From CBDFNN01 sp965250215 (GTDB taxonomy: Bacteria; Bacteroidota; Rhodothermia; Rhodothermales; DATKEJ01): 64,000 nt of DNA. Position 1 is the first letter of the stretch; the number at the start of each line of letters is the position of its first letter. The position numbers were made by a program, and so were the translations under genes. Shown piece by piece: positions 25,478 to 35,588 of this stretch. The notes under the pieces are model-generated. The model had not been told where the DNA came from and searched no databases. It saw only the letters and a program-made list of their open reading frames with translations. The stretch is taken from assembly GCA_965250215.1 (NCBI GenBank), contig CBDFNN010000004.1, forward strand, positions 3,038,001 to 3,102,000, in the 5' to 3' direction.

Positions 25478-26392
25478 TTGAAAGGACGAATCATTAAGAC
25501 CACTGGTAGCTGGCACTGGATAAAAACAGATGCTGGAAGCATTCGTGCTCGTATTCCGGGTGCCTTTCGGCTAGAGCACGTCAATGTCACAAATCCCATC
25601 TCTGCCGGAGATTTTGTGGAGTATGAAGAAGTCGGGGACGGTACAGGATTGATAAAGGAAATTCTTCCAAGAAAAAACTATTTGAATCGACGTGCCACTG
25701 GGGCCAGATCCCATCAGAATCATGTAATCGCTGCCAATATCGACTTTGCCTGGTGTGTCCAGTCTCTACATCTTCCTCGATTCAATCCGGGATTTGTGGA
25801 TCGTTTTCTTGTCATGGCCGAGGCCTCAGATATACCAGCAGGTATTATTATCAACAAGAACGACCTTGACGTAAAAGACAAAATCCGGGCTAACGTTGAT
25901 TTTTGGAAGGACCTATATCGGGGAATCGGATATCAAGTCCTAGATACCGTAGCAACGGAAGACAAGGGTATCGAATCTTTAGCTGAGGAATTGGAGGGCA
26001 AGTTATCACTGTTTATCGGACCCTCAGGCGTCGGAAAATCCTCCTTGCTGAATGCTCTCGTACCCGGAATATCTGCCGATACTCGCGACATTAGCAAGAA
26101 GACAAGCAAAGGGAAACATACAACTACTTTTATCGAGCTTCATCCTTTCAGGGAAGATGGATTCATCATCGACAGCCCAGGAATCAAAGAATACGGGATT
26201 CGAGATTTAGAGCCTGTTCATTTGTCTCATCAATTTGTTGAAATGCAGCCCTGGATCGGAAAGTGTCAGTATCAGGACTGCATCCACGATCACGAACCCG
26301 GCTGTGCTATCAAAGAGGCAATCGAGGAAGGTGAAATAGACGAACGGAGATACCTAAGCTATCTGAATATTTTGGCTAGCTTGGCTAGCTAG
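25478..26392 (+). CDS. rsgA: Ribosome small-subunit-dependent GTPase A
   Basis: This 304-residue protein has the circularly permuted GTPase order of RsgA: an N-terminal OB fold, G4 NKND (about 126-129), G1 GPSGVGKSS (about 181-189) and G3 DSPG (about 232-235), then a zinc region CQYQDCIHDHEPGC. It assists late maturation of the 30S subunit. The start is TTG at 25478, giving MKGRIIKTTGSWHWIK, which matches the typical family N-terminus; no in-frame ATG lies upstream within the likely region. Its stop is 5 bp from the convergent topA stop. Confidence 0.93.
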   Translation: MKGRIIKTTGSWHWIKTDAGSIRARIPGAFRLEHVNVTNPISAGDFVEYEEVGDGTGLIKEILPRKNYLNRRATGARSHQNHVIAANIDFAWCVQSLHLPRFNPGFVDRFLVMAEASDIPAGIIINKNDLDVKDKIRANVDFWKDLYRGIGYQVLDTVATEDKGIESLAEELEGKLSLFIGPSGVGKSSLLNALVPGISADTRDISKKTSKGKHTTTFIELHPFREDGFIIDSPGIKEYGIRDLEPVHLSHQFVEMQPWIGKCQYQDCIHDHEPGCAIKEAIEEGEIDERRYLSYLNILASLAS

Positions 26393-26397
26393 ATCGG

Positions 26398-29022
26398 TTA
26401 TTCCTTTTTCTTAGCAGCTGGCTTCTTTTTGGCCGCTGGCTTTCTTTTTACTTTCGTGCCTTTAGTCGCCGCCTTCGCAGCAATCAATTCAAGCGCTCTT
26501 GGCAACTCAATCTTTTCGTGGTCCTCATCTTTCGGAATAGAGACATTCAATTTCTTGAACTTGATGTAAGGGCCATATCGCCCCTTATAAATCCCGATAT
26601 CTTCGCCTGACTCAGGATCTGTACCCAACTCCCTAATAGGTCCACTCTTTCCAAGCTTCTCAGCGAGCAACTCAAGTGCACGCTCCAATCCAACGGTTAG
26701 AACGTCGTCGGTCTTAAGGGAAGCGAATATCCTCTTCTGCTGAACATAGGGGCCAAATCTTCCTATGGATGCCTTGATGTCGTCTCCTGTTTCTGGATGT
26801 TGACCAAGAGTTCTTGGAAGTCCAGCTAATCCGATAGCAATTTCGGGGGTTACATCTTTGATCTCCATTCCCTTTGGAAGTGAAGTTCTCTTTGGCTTCG
26901 GTTTTGTATCGTCTGGACCGACCTGGATGTAGGGTCCGTAGGGACCGATTTTTAGCAGCAGAGGAAGACTAGTCAAAGGATCAACTCCCATGAGATCTCC
27001 ATCAGGATTTCCTTCTTTCTGCTTTTCAATTAAACCACTCAGGTACTCAGATGTCACCTCGTCTGGTGCCATTTCCTTGGGAATTGAAGACGTGATTTTA
27101 TCATCATCTTCGCCGAATTGCACGTAGGGTCCCCACTTGCCGACTCGGACGATATAGGGCTCCCATTCTTTGAAATATAGAGTGGAAACTTCTCGGGCAT
27201 CGATTTCCTCCATGCTTGTTTCGACTCTATTCTTTAGGCCATTTGGGCCATGGTAAAGCTCAGCTAAGTAAGGAGCTGTCTCAACTTCCCCGGCTGCGAT
27301 CTGGTCGAGTTTTGCCTCCATGCCAGCTGTGAACTTGTAGTCCACGAGTGGCTCGAATTTTTGCTCAAGGACATTATTGACGGCGAAAGCTGTGAAGGTC
27401 GGAATTAACTGAGAACCACGCTTCTGAACGTAGCCTCTGTTTATTACGGTCGAGATAATCGAAGCGTAAGTACTCGGTCGGCCAATTTCGAGAGCTTCCA
27501 ACTCTTTCACAAGAGAGGCTTCCGTAAATCTTGCCGGAGGTTTGGTCTCGTGCCCCAAGGATTCGATCTCTTTAACAGTGAAATCCTTCCCTCCATCGGT
27601 CTTTCCTGTCTGCCCTTCTTTCAACTCAGGAAGAACTTTCTCTTGATCTTCCAAAGCCGCATCAGGGTCATCACTACCTTCCACATAAGCTCGAAAGAAT
27701 CCAGGAAAATCAATTCGTTTTCCAGATGCTCTAAATGTCGCTTGCTCTGTACCTGCATCACCAGCCTTAATTCGCGCTGTAATCATGGTAAGCTTGGCAT
27801 CCTCCATTTGACTAGCGACCGTTCGCTTCCAAATAAGGTCGTAGACGCGGTATTCGCGATCCTCAAGCCCTAACTCTTTAGCAGTCGACATAGATGTCCC
27901 AGCCGGACGAATGGCCTCATGGGCCTCTTGTGCGTTCTTAGACTTCTTCTTATACACTCTCGGCTCAGCGGGCAAGTAGTCTTCTCCATAACGCTTTACG
28001 ATAGATCCACGAGCTGCGTTGATCGCTTCGCTCGAAAGGTTCGTTGAGTCTGTTCTCATATAAGTTATAAGACCCTTCTCATAGAGCTTCTGGGCCACGG
28101 ACATTGTTTCTCTTGCAGAGATACCGAGCTTTCTATTCGCCTCCTGTTGGAGCGTCGAAGTAATAAATGGCGGATAAGGTCTCCGTGATTGCTTCTTCTC
28201 TTCGACAGATCCAACACTCCAAGATTCGCTGCGGAACCTCTCAGCCAATTTATCTACGCCATCTTTGTCAAGCTGGAGTACCTTGGAATCTGCTCTTAAC
28301 TTACCGGTGTTTTCGTCAAAGTCCTTTCCGATTGCAAGTCGAGTGTCCCCGAAGTGCGTCATGGTCGCTTCAAAATCCTGACCTTCTTTGTTCAGAAGAC
28401 TCTTCAAATCCCAATAACTAGCCGGGACAAATTTAATTCTCTCTTTCTCTCGGTTGACCAAAAGTCGAACCGCAGCACTTTGAACACGCCCGGCCGACAA
28501 ACGTGGAGCAACTTTGCGCCACAACAGCGGCGATATCATATAGCCCACCAAACGATCAAGCACTCGTCTAGCCTCCTGAGCTTCCACCAGATTACTGTTC
28601 ACCTCGCGAGTTGACTCAAGTGCCTCTTCGATCGCTGACTTTGTAATCTCATGGAAGACCATTCTCTTGACAGGGACTTTGGGTTTCAAAATCTCAAGCA
28701 AGTGCCAACCTATTGACTCCCCCTCTCGGTCCTCGTCCGTCGCGATGTACAGCTCGTCAGCATTTTTCAAGGCCGCTTTAAGATCCTTGACGACTTTCTT
28801 CTTCTTTGAAGACACTACATAGAGCGGCTCAAAGTTGTCGTCAATATTTACACCAATTCGACTCCATTCTTCCTTTTTTACTTCCTTCGGAATCTCTGAG
28901 GCATTTGCCGGCAAATCTCTCACATGACCAAAACAAGCTTCGATTTGATACTCATCTTTGGGTAGAAATCGGCTTATGGTTTTGGCCTTCGTCGGCGACT
29001 CAACAACTACTAATTTTTTCAT
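26398..29022 (-). CDS. topA: DNA topoisomerase I
   Basis: This 874-residue type IA topoisomerase relaxes negative supercoils. The N-terminal Toprim domain begins MKKLVVVESPTKAKTISRFLP with ATDEDREGESIGWHL as the acidic metal site. The active-site Tyr is in GLITYMRTDSTNLS. The C-terminal third lacks zinc fingers and instead has at least four repeats of the GRFGPYVQ/GKWGPYVQFG type, as in many Bacteroidota and Actinobacteria, plus a Lys/Ala tail (KPAAKKKPAAKKKE). It is the last gene of the rpiA-dnaG-ppk1-topA run. Confidence 0.96.
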   Translation of the reverse strand: MKKLVVVESPTKAKTISRFLPKDEYQIEACFGHVRDLPANASEIPKEVKKEEWSRIGVNIDDNFEPLYVVSSKKKKVVKDLKAALKNADELYIATDEDREGESIGWHLLEILKPKVPVKRMVFHEITKSAIEEALESTREVNSNLVEAQEARRVLDRLVGYMISPLLWRKVAPRLSAGRVQSAAVRLLVNREKERIKFVPASYWDLKSLLNKEGQDFEATMTHFGDTRLAIGKDFDENTGKLRADSKVLQLDKDGVDKLAERFRSESWSVGSVEEKKQSRRPYPPFITSTLQQEANRKLGISARETMSVAQKLYEKGLITYMRTDSTNLSSEAINAARGSIVKRYGEDYLPAEPRVYKKKSKNAQEAHEAIRPAGTSMSTAKELGLEDREYRVYDLIWKRTVASQMEDAKLTMITARIKAGDAGTEQATFRASGKRIDFPGFFRAYVEGSDDPDAALEDQEKVLPELKEGQTGKTDGGKDFTVKEIESLGHETKPPARFTEASLVKELEALEIGRPSTYASIISTVINRGYVQKRGSQLIPTFTAFAVNNVLEQKFEPLVDYKFTAGMEAKLDQIAAGEVETAPYLAELYHGPNGLKNRVETSMEEIDAREVSTLYFKEWEPYIVRVGKWGPYVQFGEDDDKITSSIPKEMAPDEVTSEYLSGLIEKQKEGNPDGDLMGVDPLTSLPLLLKIGPYGPYIQVGPDDTKPKPKRTSLPKGMEIKDVTPEIAIGLAGLPRTLGQHPETGDDIKASIGRFGPYVQQKRIFASLKTDDVLTVGLERALELLAEKLGKSGPIRELGTDPESGEDIGIYKGRYGPYIKFKKLNVSIPKDEDHEKIELPRALELIAAKAATKGTKVKRKPAAKKKPAAKKKE

Positions 29023-29180
29023 TCAAGGTCTATTACAGGGCAATGCAGACAAATTCTCCAAACAGTTTCTTCGTGTCCAAAACAAGCGACAAAACGAATT
29101 TGCTGGCGTCTTAAAACAGCCACTAGACACGGGCTATTCATTTTCCCGTTCCCTTGGGACTCAAAAAAGCGAGAACAAGA

Positions 29181-31394
29181 CTAGGCAATAGGCTCCGCTT
29201 CCCGACGAATCGTATCACGATAGAGAGTATCGTGCAATTCGATTGTCACATCTTGAGGGCCTGGGTTTCGCCTCCTGTAACATCCCTCCTTTCCCAGGTC
29301 CCATGCTAGTCGATTATCAGACAGAGTGTACTTGAGGACCTTTAAAACTCTTGACTTATGTGTAGGCTCTTCAACAGGAAATATTGCTTCGACCCGGTCA
29401 TCAAGATTTCTCGTCTGCCAGTCGGCGCTTCCCAAGAAAATTTCTGGATCGCCATTATTGTGGAAAAAATATATTCGACTGTGCTCCAAGAATCGGCCAA
29501 TTATGCTAACCACTCGGATATTTTCTGAAAAGCCTCTGACTCCTGGTCGAAGCCTGCAGTGACCTCTGACAACAAGATCTACTTTCACCCCCGCTTGTGA
29601 AGCTTTGTATAGCTCTAATATAATGTCCGGATCATCAAGACCATTCATTTTTGCGATGATCCAAGCTTTTCCATATTCCTTCTGATTCGCGATCTCTGCT
29701 CTAATCTTTGTTACAAAATGATCGCGAAGATAGTTGGGAGCAACAATGATCTTTTCATAGGTCTGTTTCGGTGCATGACCTGTTAGACTATGAAAAAGAT
29801 TGACGAGATCTCTTCCCAAGACGGGATCACAACTCAGAAGTCCGAAATCGGTGTAGAGTTTAGCCGTCTTCGGATTGTAGTTCCCCGTCGCGATGTGACT
29901 ATAGGTTCTTAAACCATCTTCATCTTGCCTGATAACGATTGCAGTTTTAGTATGGGTCTTTAATCCAACTATGCCATAGGTGACATGTATTCCGACCTTG
30001 GACAGCTCTCTCGCCCAAAGAATATTCTGTTCCTCGTCGAACCTAGCTTTCACCTCAACCATCACAGCAACATGTTTCCCTTTCTCTGCTGCATTGATTA
30101 GAGCCTGAATGACTTCAGAATCCTTGGAAGTCCGATAGAGAGTCATCTTAATCGCGATGACTTTGTCATCATTTCCGGCGTCTTCGAGGAATCGAAGCGT
30201 TGACGCCGTGAATGAATCGTATGGGTGGTGCATAAAGAGAGGTTCACGCCGAATAATCTGGAAGATATTTTGCCCCACACCAGCCTTTTCCCTACTGAGC
30301 CTTCGTGGAATAATAGGCTCCCAGACTGGGCTCTTGTGATCAGGAAGGTCTACATTCGCAAGATCCATCAAGGCAGAGAGATCCAGCATCCCATCAGATA
30401 GATAGACATCATCACTGTCTAGCCCCAATTCTTCCTTCAGGAGCCTTCGAGTGGACTCAGGCATCTCCGCATGTACTTCGAGCCGGACAGTCTTCGCAAA
30501 GCGCCTTTCTCTAACTTCCTCGGAAATCATCGCTAGGAGATCATCTGCTTCCTCTTCATTTCGGCGAATATCGGCATTCCGAGTTATCCGAAAAGCGTCA
30601 ACACTAATAATGTCAAGACCTTTAAATAGCTCGCCGGCGAAATTAGAAATGAGTTGCTCAGCTGGTAGATAATTCAATACCTCGCCAGGTACCGGAATCC
30701 AACGCTCAACTTGATTTGGCACTTTCAGTCGAGCAAAGTGAACCGAGTTGATGACTGGATCTTTCAATGCAAATGCTAATGAAAGGCTGAGATTTGAAAT
30801 AAATGGAAAGGGGTGTCCTGGATCAACTATAAGGGGCGTCAAAATCGGAAAAACCTCCGACATGAATTGCTCTTTTAATACTTTTTTCTGATCGTCAGAT
30901 AATGAATCAAATTCCCTGACAACCACTCCCACTTCACTCAAGGCAATACGTAAATCGTCTTCCCACACCTTTGTGAGAGCATGATACTGCTTCCTTGCTG
31001 CCTTATTGACAAGTACGAGCTGATCAGCTGGTGACATACCGTCTGGGGACTTTTTGACAGTTCCCGCAGCCAGCTGTCGTTTAAGCCCTCCGACTCTTTT
31101 CCTAAAAAATTCGTCGAGATTATTGGAAGTAATCCCAAGAAAACGGACCCTCTCCAAAATGGGCCACTGATTATCCAAAGACTGATAGAAAACGCGCCAA
31201 TTGAAGTCGAGCCAACTAAGCTCTCTGTTGAAAAACATGAGCTCTTGTTCATGGCTAAGATCGCGCCAAGAGTCGGGGACTATTGTCCCAGCTTCCGGCT
31301 CCTCAAGTAGGGAGACCGCATGCGTATGCATGTCTGAAAGAATTTTTTCTAAATCGATTTGGGGAGAGGCCTCTCCACCTGGCGTTTCATTCAT
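29181..31394 (-). CDS. ppk1: Polyphosphate kinase 1
   Basis: This 737-residue enzyme makes polyphosphate from ATP at the membrane. After a variable N-terminal extension of about 50 residues, the PPK1 N-domain starts at FFNRELSWLDFNWRVFYQ and SNNLDEFFRKRVGGLKRQ. The catalytic phospholipase-D-like halves show HPYDSF, DEEQNILWARELSKVG, and HIATGNYNPKTAKLYTDFGL with the phosphorylated His. A second HKD-like half is LVVRGHCRLRPGV with FLEHSRIYFF. It lies 92 bp downstream of dnaG and 158 bp upstream of topA. Confidence 0.95.
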   Translation of the reverse strand: MNETPGGEASPQIDLEKILSDMHTHAVSLLEEPEAGTIVPDSWRDLSHEQELMFFNRELSWLDFNWRVFYQSLDNQWPILERVRFLGITSNNLDEFFRKRVGGLKRQLAAGTVKKSPDGMSPADQLVLVNKAARKQYHALTKVWEDDLRIALSEVGVVVREFDSLSDDQKKVLKEQFMSEVFPILTPLIVDPGHPFPFISNLSLSLAFALKDPVINSVHFARLKVPNQVERWIPVPGEVLNYLPAEQLISNFAGELFKGLDIISVDAFRITRNADIRRNEEEADDLLAMISEEVRERRFAKTVRLEVHAEMPESTRRLLKEELGLDSDDVYLSDGMLDLSALMDLANVDLPDHKSPVWEPIIPRRLSREKAGVGQNIFQIIRREPLFMHHPYDSFTASTLRFLEDAGNDDKVIAIKMTLYRTSKDSEVIQALINAAEKGKHVAVMVEVKARFDEEQNILWARELSKVGIHVTYGIVGLKTHTKTAIVIRQDEDGLRTYSHIATGNYNPKTAKLYTDFGLLSCDPVLGRDLVNLFHSLTGHAPKQTYEKIIVAPNYLRDHFVTKIRAEIANQKEYGKAWIIAKMNGLDDPDIILELYKASQAGVKVDLVVRGHCRLRPGVRGFSENIRVVSIIGRFLEHSRIYFFHNNGDPEIFLGSADWQTRNLDDRVEAIFPVEEPTHKSRVLKVLKYTLSDNRLAWDLGKEGCYRRRNPGPQDVTIELHDTLYRDTIRREAEPIA

Positions 31395-31486
31395 AGTCGG
31401 AGTCGAGATATCCTTCGCGGCAGCGCTAAATATAATCGATCAAAGCTCACGAAGTGCCACGTTTTGATACTTTTCTGCCGGAGATC

Positions 31487-33370
31487 TCAAATGTAGTTCT
31501 CGCTTTTCTGTATCAACAATTTTTGATCATTCAAATGGGTAAGCTGAGCAATCAGATCTTTGTCATCCTCACCTCTCTCCTGCGCAGTCTGCACTTTTTC
31601 CTTTTGTTCTTTGATCATTCCTTTGACGATGTCTGATTTCAACAACATCATCGCACTAATAGACGATTTGATAGGATCCTGATCCATTGTTTCCACACTA
31701 GACTTAAGCTTTTCTGCCCATCGATGTGAAAGCACCATTTTGGGTACGAGCATCCCGGTCACGAATTCTCTAATCTCCGAGTCAATTCCGTCACTAACGA
31801 ACCTATTAATATCATACTCTCCATTTTGCCTCATCTTGACAATTTCAACGACACAAGTTCTGCTCGGACCTGCCGTAAACTCTTCTATAGACATATTCCG
31901 AAGAATCAGATCTGCTATTTTCGGGCCTTTAGTTAGCATCAATCTGATAAGTTGAATTTCCTCCGGCAGTGGGTCCTTTGAATAGACTGCGACTTCTGAC
32001 TGACCCGGCCGCGTTGGCGGGGTTTCTTGCTGCTGCTGCCAGCGCTCCTTGCTAGCCTTTTTGGACTTCATTTTCCCTAGCAATTGTCTCAATTCGCTAA
32101 ACAGTTGTGTAGCAGGAACACCTAAATGTTGAGCAGCAATTTCTACGTATCCATCTCTTGTTATTGGATGCTTTATTTTTGCTATCGACTCAAGAAGTCC
32201 TCTCGCAAGATTGAGTTTGTCCTCGGGACTGCCATTTAATAGCTCTTTGTGTACAACTTGCGTCTTGAAAAAAACGAAGTCCATAGCTGTTTCCCGAATC
32301 AGATTCTTGAAATAATCTCCGCCGTGTTTCTGGACGATCGAATCTGGATCCTCGCCATCCGGCAAAACGAGGCATTGAATTTCCATCTCGGCATTTAACA
32401 GAATATCGATGGCCCTTTCTGTAGCCCTGATGCCCGCAAGATCTGAATCAAAAACGAGAACTGCTTTTTTGGCATATCTACCAAGAAGTGCCACCTGATC
32501 AACCGTCAAAGATGTCCCACTTGAGGCGACGACGTTTTTAACATCGTGCTCATGGAGCCGCATAACATCTGTATATCCTTCTACGACTACAGCGTAACCT
32601 TCTCGTCGAATTTCATGTTTTGACTGGAAGAGGCCATAGAGAAATTTACTCTTATGGTATACATCCGTCTCCGGTGAGTTGACGTATTTAGCTTTGTCGT
32701 CGGAGTCCGGCATGACCCGCCCACCAAAACCGATGACTTGTCCTGAAATTCCCAGAAGGGGAAACATGATTCGGTTTCTAAATCGGTCATAAGTCTCACC
32801 TTTATCATTCTTTGAAAGCAGGCCTGCCGCCAGAAGGGATTCTTCCGTGAAGCCTTCCGCGATCGCTTTTTCCTTGAAGGCACGAAATGAATCGAGGGCA
32901 TAACCAACGGCAAAAGAGCGAAGAATCTCATCTCCCAAAGCTCGTTTCTTCAGGTAGTCTAGAGCAGGTTTACCACTTCCGGGTTCGTGAAGCTCTTTGT
33001 AAAATAAATTTCCCGCGAAGCGAAGCGCCTGGAGAAGGTCGTCATTGTCGCCGGCTCTTTCTTCTTCTTTTACAGTCTGTTCTGGAAGGCTAATGTTATA
33101 GCGATCCGCCAGTGTTCTGACGGCCTCAACAAATCCAATTTTCTCGATGTCCATCAAGAAGACAAAGGCATTCCCCCCTTTTCCGCATCCGAAACACTTG
33201 TAGATTCCGATATTGGGATTGACGCTAAAGGACGGGGTTTTCTCGGAATGAAAAGGGCATAGACCCCAGTAGTTGACGCCGCGTTGCTTTAATTCGACAT
33301 AGTCCGCCACAATATCCGAGATATCCGCGGCAGTACGGATCTCATCAATTTTGTGTTCGGGTATGCGCAT
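31487..33370 (-). CDS. dnaG: DNA primase
   Basis: This 627-residue primase synthesises RNA primers at the replication fork. The N-terminal CHC2 zinc ribbon is CPFHSEKTPSFSVNPN followed by KCFGCGKGGN. The RNA-polymerase/Toprim core contains GFGGRVMPD, VVVEGYTDVMRLHEHDVKNVVASSGTSL and VFDSDLAGIRA, and a helical C-terminal helicase-binding domain follows. The start at 33370 gives MRIPEHKIDEIRTAADISDIV, the family N-terminus. It is 53 bp downstream of rpiA. Confidence 0.96.
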   Translation of the reverse strand: MRIPEHKIDEIRTAADISDIVADYVELKQRGVNYWGLCPFHSEKTPSFSVNPNIGIYKCFGCGKGGNAFVFLMDIEKIGFVEAVRTLADRYNISLPEQTVKEEERAGDNDDLLQALRFAGNLFYKELHEPGSGKPALDYLKKRALGDEILRSFAVGYALDSFRAFKEKAIAEGFTEESLLAAGLLSKNDKGETYDRFRNRIMFPLLGISGQVIGFGGRVMPDSDDKAKYVNSPETDVYHKSKFLYGLFQSKHEIRREGYAVVVEGYTDVMRLHEHDVKNVVASSGTSLTVDQVALLGRYAKKAVLVFDSDLAGIRATERAIDILLNAEMEIQCLVLPDGEDPDSIVQKHGGDYFKNLIRETAMDFVFFKTQVVHKELLNGSPEDKLNLARGLLESIAKIKHPITRDGYVEIAAQHLGVPATQLFSELRQLLGKMKSKKASKERWQQQQETPPTRPGQSEVAVYSKDPLPEEIQLIRLMLTKGPKIADLILRNMSIEEFTAGPSRTCVVEIVKMRQNGEYDINRFVSDGIDSEIREFVTGMLVPKMVLSHRWAEKLKSSVETMDQDPIKSSISAMMLLKSDIVKGMIKEQKEKVQTAQERGEDDKDLIAQLTHLNDQKLLIQKSENYI

Positions 33371-33423
33371 TCTGGCCTATCTAGCTTGTCTTTCTACTAC
33401 TCGAAACTCGTAACTCGGCACCC

Positions 33424-34122
33424 TCACTTCTTTCTCAGTATTTCAAGTTCGCCATTCTCCTTTCCGACATAGACATCTGTTGCCATATCGCAAAAGAGAC
33501 CATGATCCAATACTCCTGGAAGATTCTTTATCTGAGTGCTCAACTCTCTCGGATTTATCTCCTCCTCAAAATAGGCATCAAGAATCCAAAGTCCTTGGTC
33601 GCTCACAACAGGGCCGTCCTTGTTCGATCCCAGCCGAAGTTCTGGGGTTGCACCAAAGCCTCTGAGTTTAGTCATAACTGGCCTCAGGGCCATCGGTAAT
33701 ACTTCGACCGGTACTGGCATTCGTGTTGTCAATCGATCAACGATTTTGGACTCATCAACAAGAACAACAAATCTCGTAGCCAAGGATTCAACAACCTTTT
33801 CCCTGGTATGTGCAGCACCTCGGCCTTTTATTAATGAAAAATCTGGAGCCACTTCATCTGCACCATCCAAAGCGATATCAATCGTCCTAATATGGTCCAG
33901 CGAAGTTAAGGGAATATCATTTTGCTCCGCGAGTTTCTGAGCGGCGAATGACGTCGCTGTCCCTTGAATTTTAAGATCCTCCTCACGAACACGCCGTCCA
34001 ATCTCGAGAATGGCATAGGCTGCTGTAGATCCAGTTCCTAATCCGACGATCATTCCGTCTTCTACAAGTTGAGCACCGGCAATTCCGGCTGTCTGTTTTC
34101 CTAGGTGAAATTCTGTAGACAT
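33424..34122 (-). CDS. rpiA: Ribose-5-phosphate isomerase A
   Basis: This protein of about 232 residues converts ribose 5-phosphate to ribulose 5-phosphate in the pentose phosphate pathway. The ATG at 34122 gives MSTEFHLGKQTAGIAGAQLV, the expected length; the longer frame from 34281 adds 53 unrelated residues. Motifs are GLGTGSTAAYAI, LDGADEVAPDFSLIKGRGAAHTREKVV and VVLVDESKIVDRL. It is first of the minus-strand housekeeping run. The upstream 236 bp to the permease gene is noncoding, with no clear promoter. Confidence 0.94.
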   Translation of the reverse strand: MSTEFHLGKQTAGIAGAQLVEDGMIVGLGTGSTAAYAILEIGRRVREEDLKIQGTATSFAAQKLAEQNDIPLTSLDHIRTIDIALDGADEVAPDFSLIKGRGAAHTREKVVESLATRFVVLVDESKIVDRLTTRMPVPVEVLPMALRPVMTKLRGFGATPELRLGSNKDGPVVSDQGLWILDAYFEEEINPRELSTQIKNLPGVLDHGLFCDMATDVYVGKENGELEILRKK

Positions 34123-34358
34123 GCTTTGTCTCTGGCTAATAGTTGCAATTGAGTCAAGTCTGGAATTTCTCGAACGGAGATGCTGAAAATTAGACAACAT
34201 TCCAAACTTGAAGAAGCCTAAGTATAGCCTGCAATGACAAGAGTTGCACGTCGTGGAAAAGTAGTAGCAAACCGAGCGCAAGAAGCGACAAACCAGTTGG
34301 AACTCTGACGAATTTATTACCAGCTACAAGTTCAGCAGGAGGCAATCAATTTGAGTGG

Positions 34359-35588
34359 CTACTCGAATCTAAGCGACTCGATTGGATCAAGCTTCGAAGC
34401 TTTGTGAGCTGGATAGACTCCAAAGATAAGTGCGATAATCGTCACTCCAAGCACTCCACCGATAGCCCAATTCCATGGAAAGGTGGCGCGAATATCGAAC
34501 TGGAAGGCCAAGAGATTGCCTACCAAGGCGCCAGCCAATATCCCCAGGATCCCCCCTATTTGACATAAGAAAATGGCTTCCCAAATAAACTGTTTGAGAA
34601 TGTCGCCACTTTTGGCTCCTATCGCTTTCCGAATTCCAATTTCTTTCGTCCTTTCAGTCACGGACACCAACATGATGTTCATGATTCCTATTCCAGCCGT
34701 AAGTAGTGAAATGAATCCGATGGCTACACCACCCATTGTTAGAAACGGTGTAAAGGAGGTAAAGGCATCAACCAGAGAATCGTTCGTAATGATTTCAAAA
34801 TCGTTGTCTTGCCCTGGCTCAACCTTTCGAATCGCCCTGAGTGCTCCGGTAACCTCATCCATAGTTGCGGCCAGCATTTCGGTGCTGGAAGCTCTGATGT
34901 CAATCGACAAGCTCCTTCCGGCAGAACCGTAGATCGCAAATAGTCTTGTGATAGGTCCTACGGCAAAATTATCCATGTCTTGACCGAAGGCCTCGCCCTT
35001 CTCCGCGGTTACACCAATTACCTTAAAACGATGACCATCTATTCTGATCTCCTTTCCCAGAGCTGATTCATTGGGAAATAGTGTCTCTTTAAGCGTGGCT
35101 CCAATAACGACTACAGGTCTCGCATACTGAACATCTTGGTCCGTCAAAAAACGACCAGTCGCGATGTCATAGGCTGAGTTGAGCGCAAAATTTTGGTCCG
35201 TCCCGGAAAGCGAAACATTAGGATCCGTTTCTCTCTGACCAAATTTCGCTATGGCGCTACCTTTGAAGTCTTCACTTGGACTAACAGCCAAAGGAAGCTT
35301 AACCCGGTCTTTGAGTCTCTCTATCTGCTCATAAGTAATGTCCTTTCTCATTCGGATACTTCGATCCGGCCTACCAAAATTCACCCCGGGCGTCTTCTGG
35401 ACGGTAAATGAGCTGGACCCTAGAAAATTAATCGTGTCGTTGAAGTAGACATCGATAACTTTTACGGCAGTTACCGATGAGATAATTGCCAGAACTCCGA
35501 TGATCATTCCAAGAAGAGTAAGAAAAGATCTAAGCTTGTTTCCCTTAAGCGCTTCAAGCGCCATTCGAATAAATTCTCCACCTTTCAT
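34359..35588 (-). CDS. MacB/FtsX-type ABC transporter permease (second of pair)
   Basis: This 409-residue membrane protein has an N-terminal transmembrane helix (LRSFLTLLGMIIGVLAIISSV), a periplasmic MacB_PCD domain of about 230 residues, and three C-terminal helices of the FtsX domain with MNIMLVSVTERTKEIGIRKAIGA and the terminal KASKLDPIESLRFE. It starts at the stop of the upstream permease (TAATG), so the two are translationally coupled. Such pairs form macrolide or lipoprotein exporters, driven by an ATPase that is not present next to them here. Confidence 0.92.
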   Translation of the reverse strand: MKGGEFIRMALEALKGNKLRSFLTLLGMIIGVLAIISSVTAVKVIDVYFNDTINFLGSSSFTVQKTPGVNFGRPDRSIRMRKDITYEQIERLKDRVKLPLAVSPSEDFKGSAIAKFGQRETDPNVSLSGTDQNFALNSAYDIATGRFLTDQDVQYARPVVVIGATLKETLFPNESALGKEIRIDGHRFKVIGVTAEKGEAFGQDMDNFAVGPITRLFAIYGSAGRSLSIDIRASSTEMLAATMDEVTGALRAIRKVEPGQDNDFEIITNDSLVDAFTSFTPFLTMGGVAIGFISLLTAGIGIMNIMLVSVTERTKEIGIRKAIGAKSGDILKQFIWEAIFLCQIGGILGILAGALVGNLLAFQFDIRATFPWNWAIGGVLGVTIIALIFGVYPAHKASKLDPIESLRFE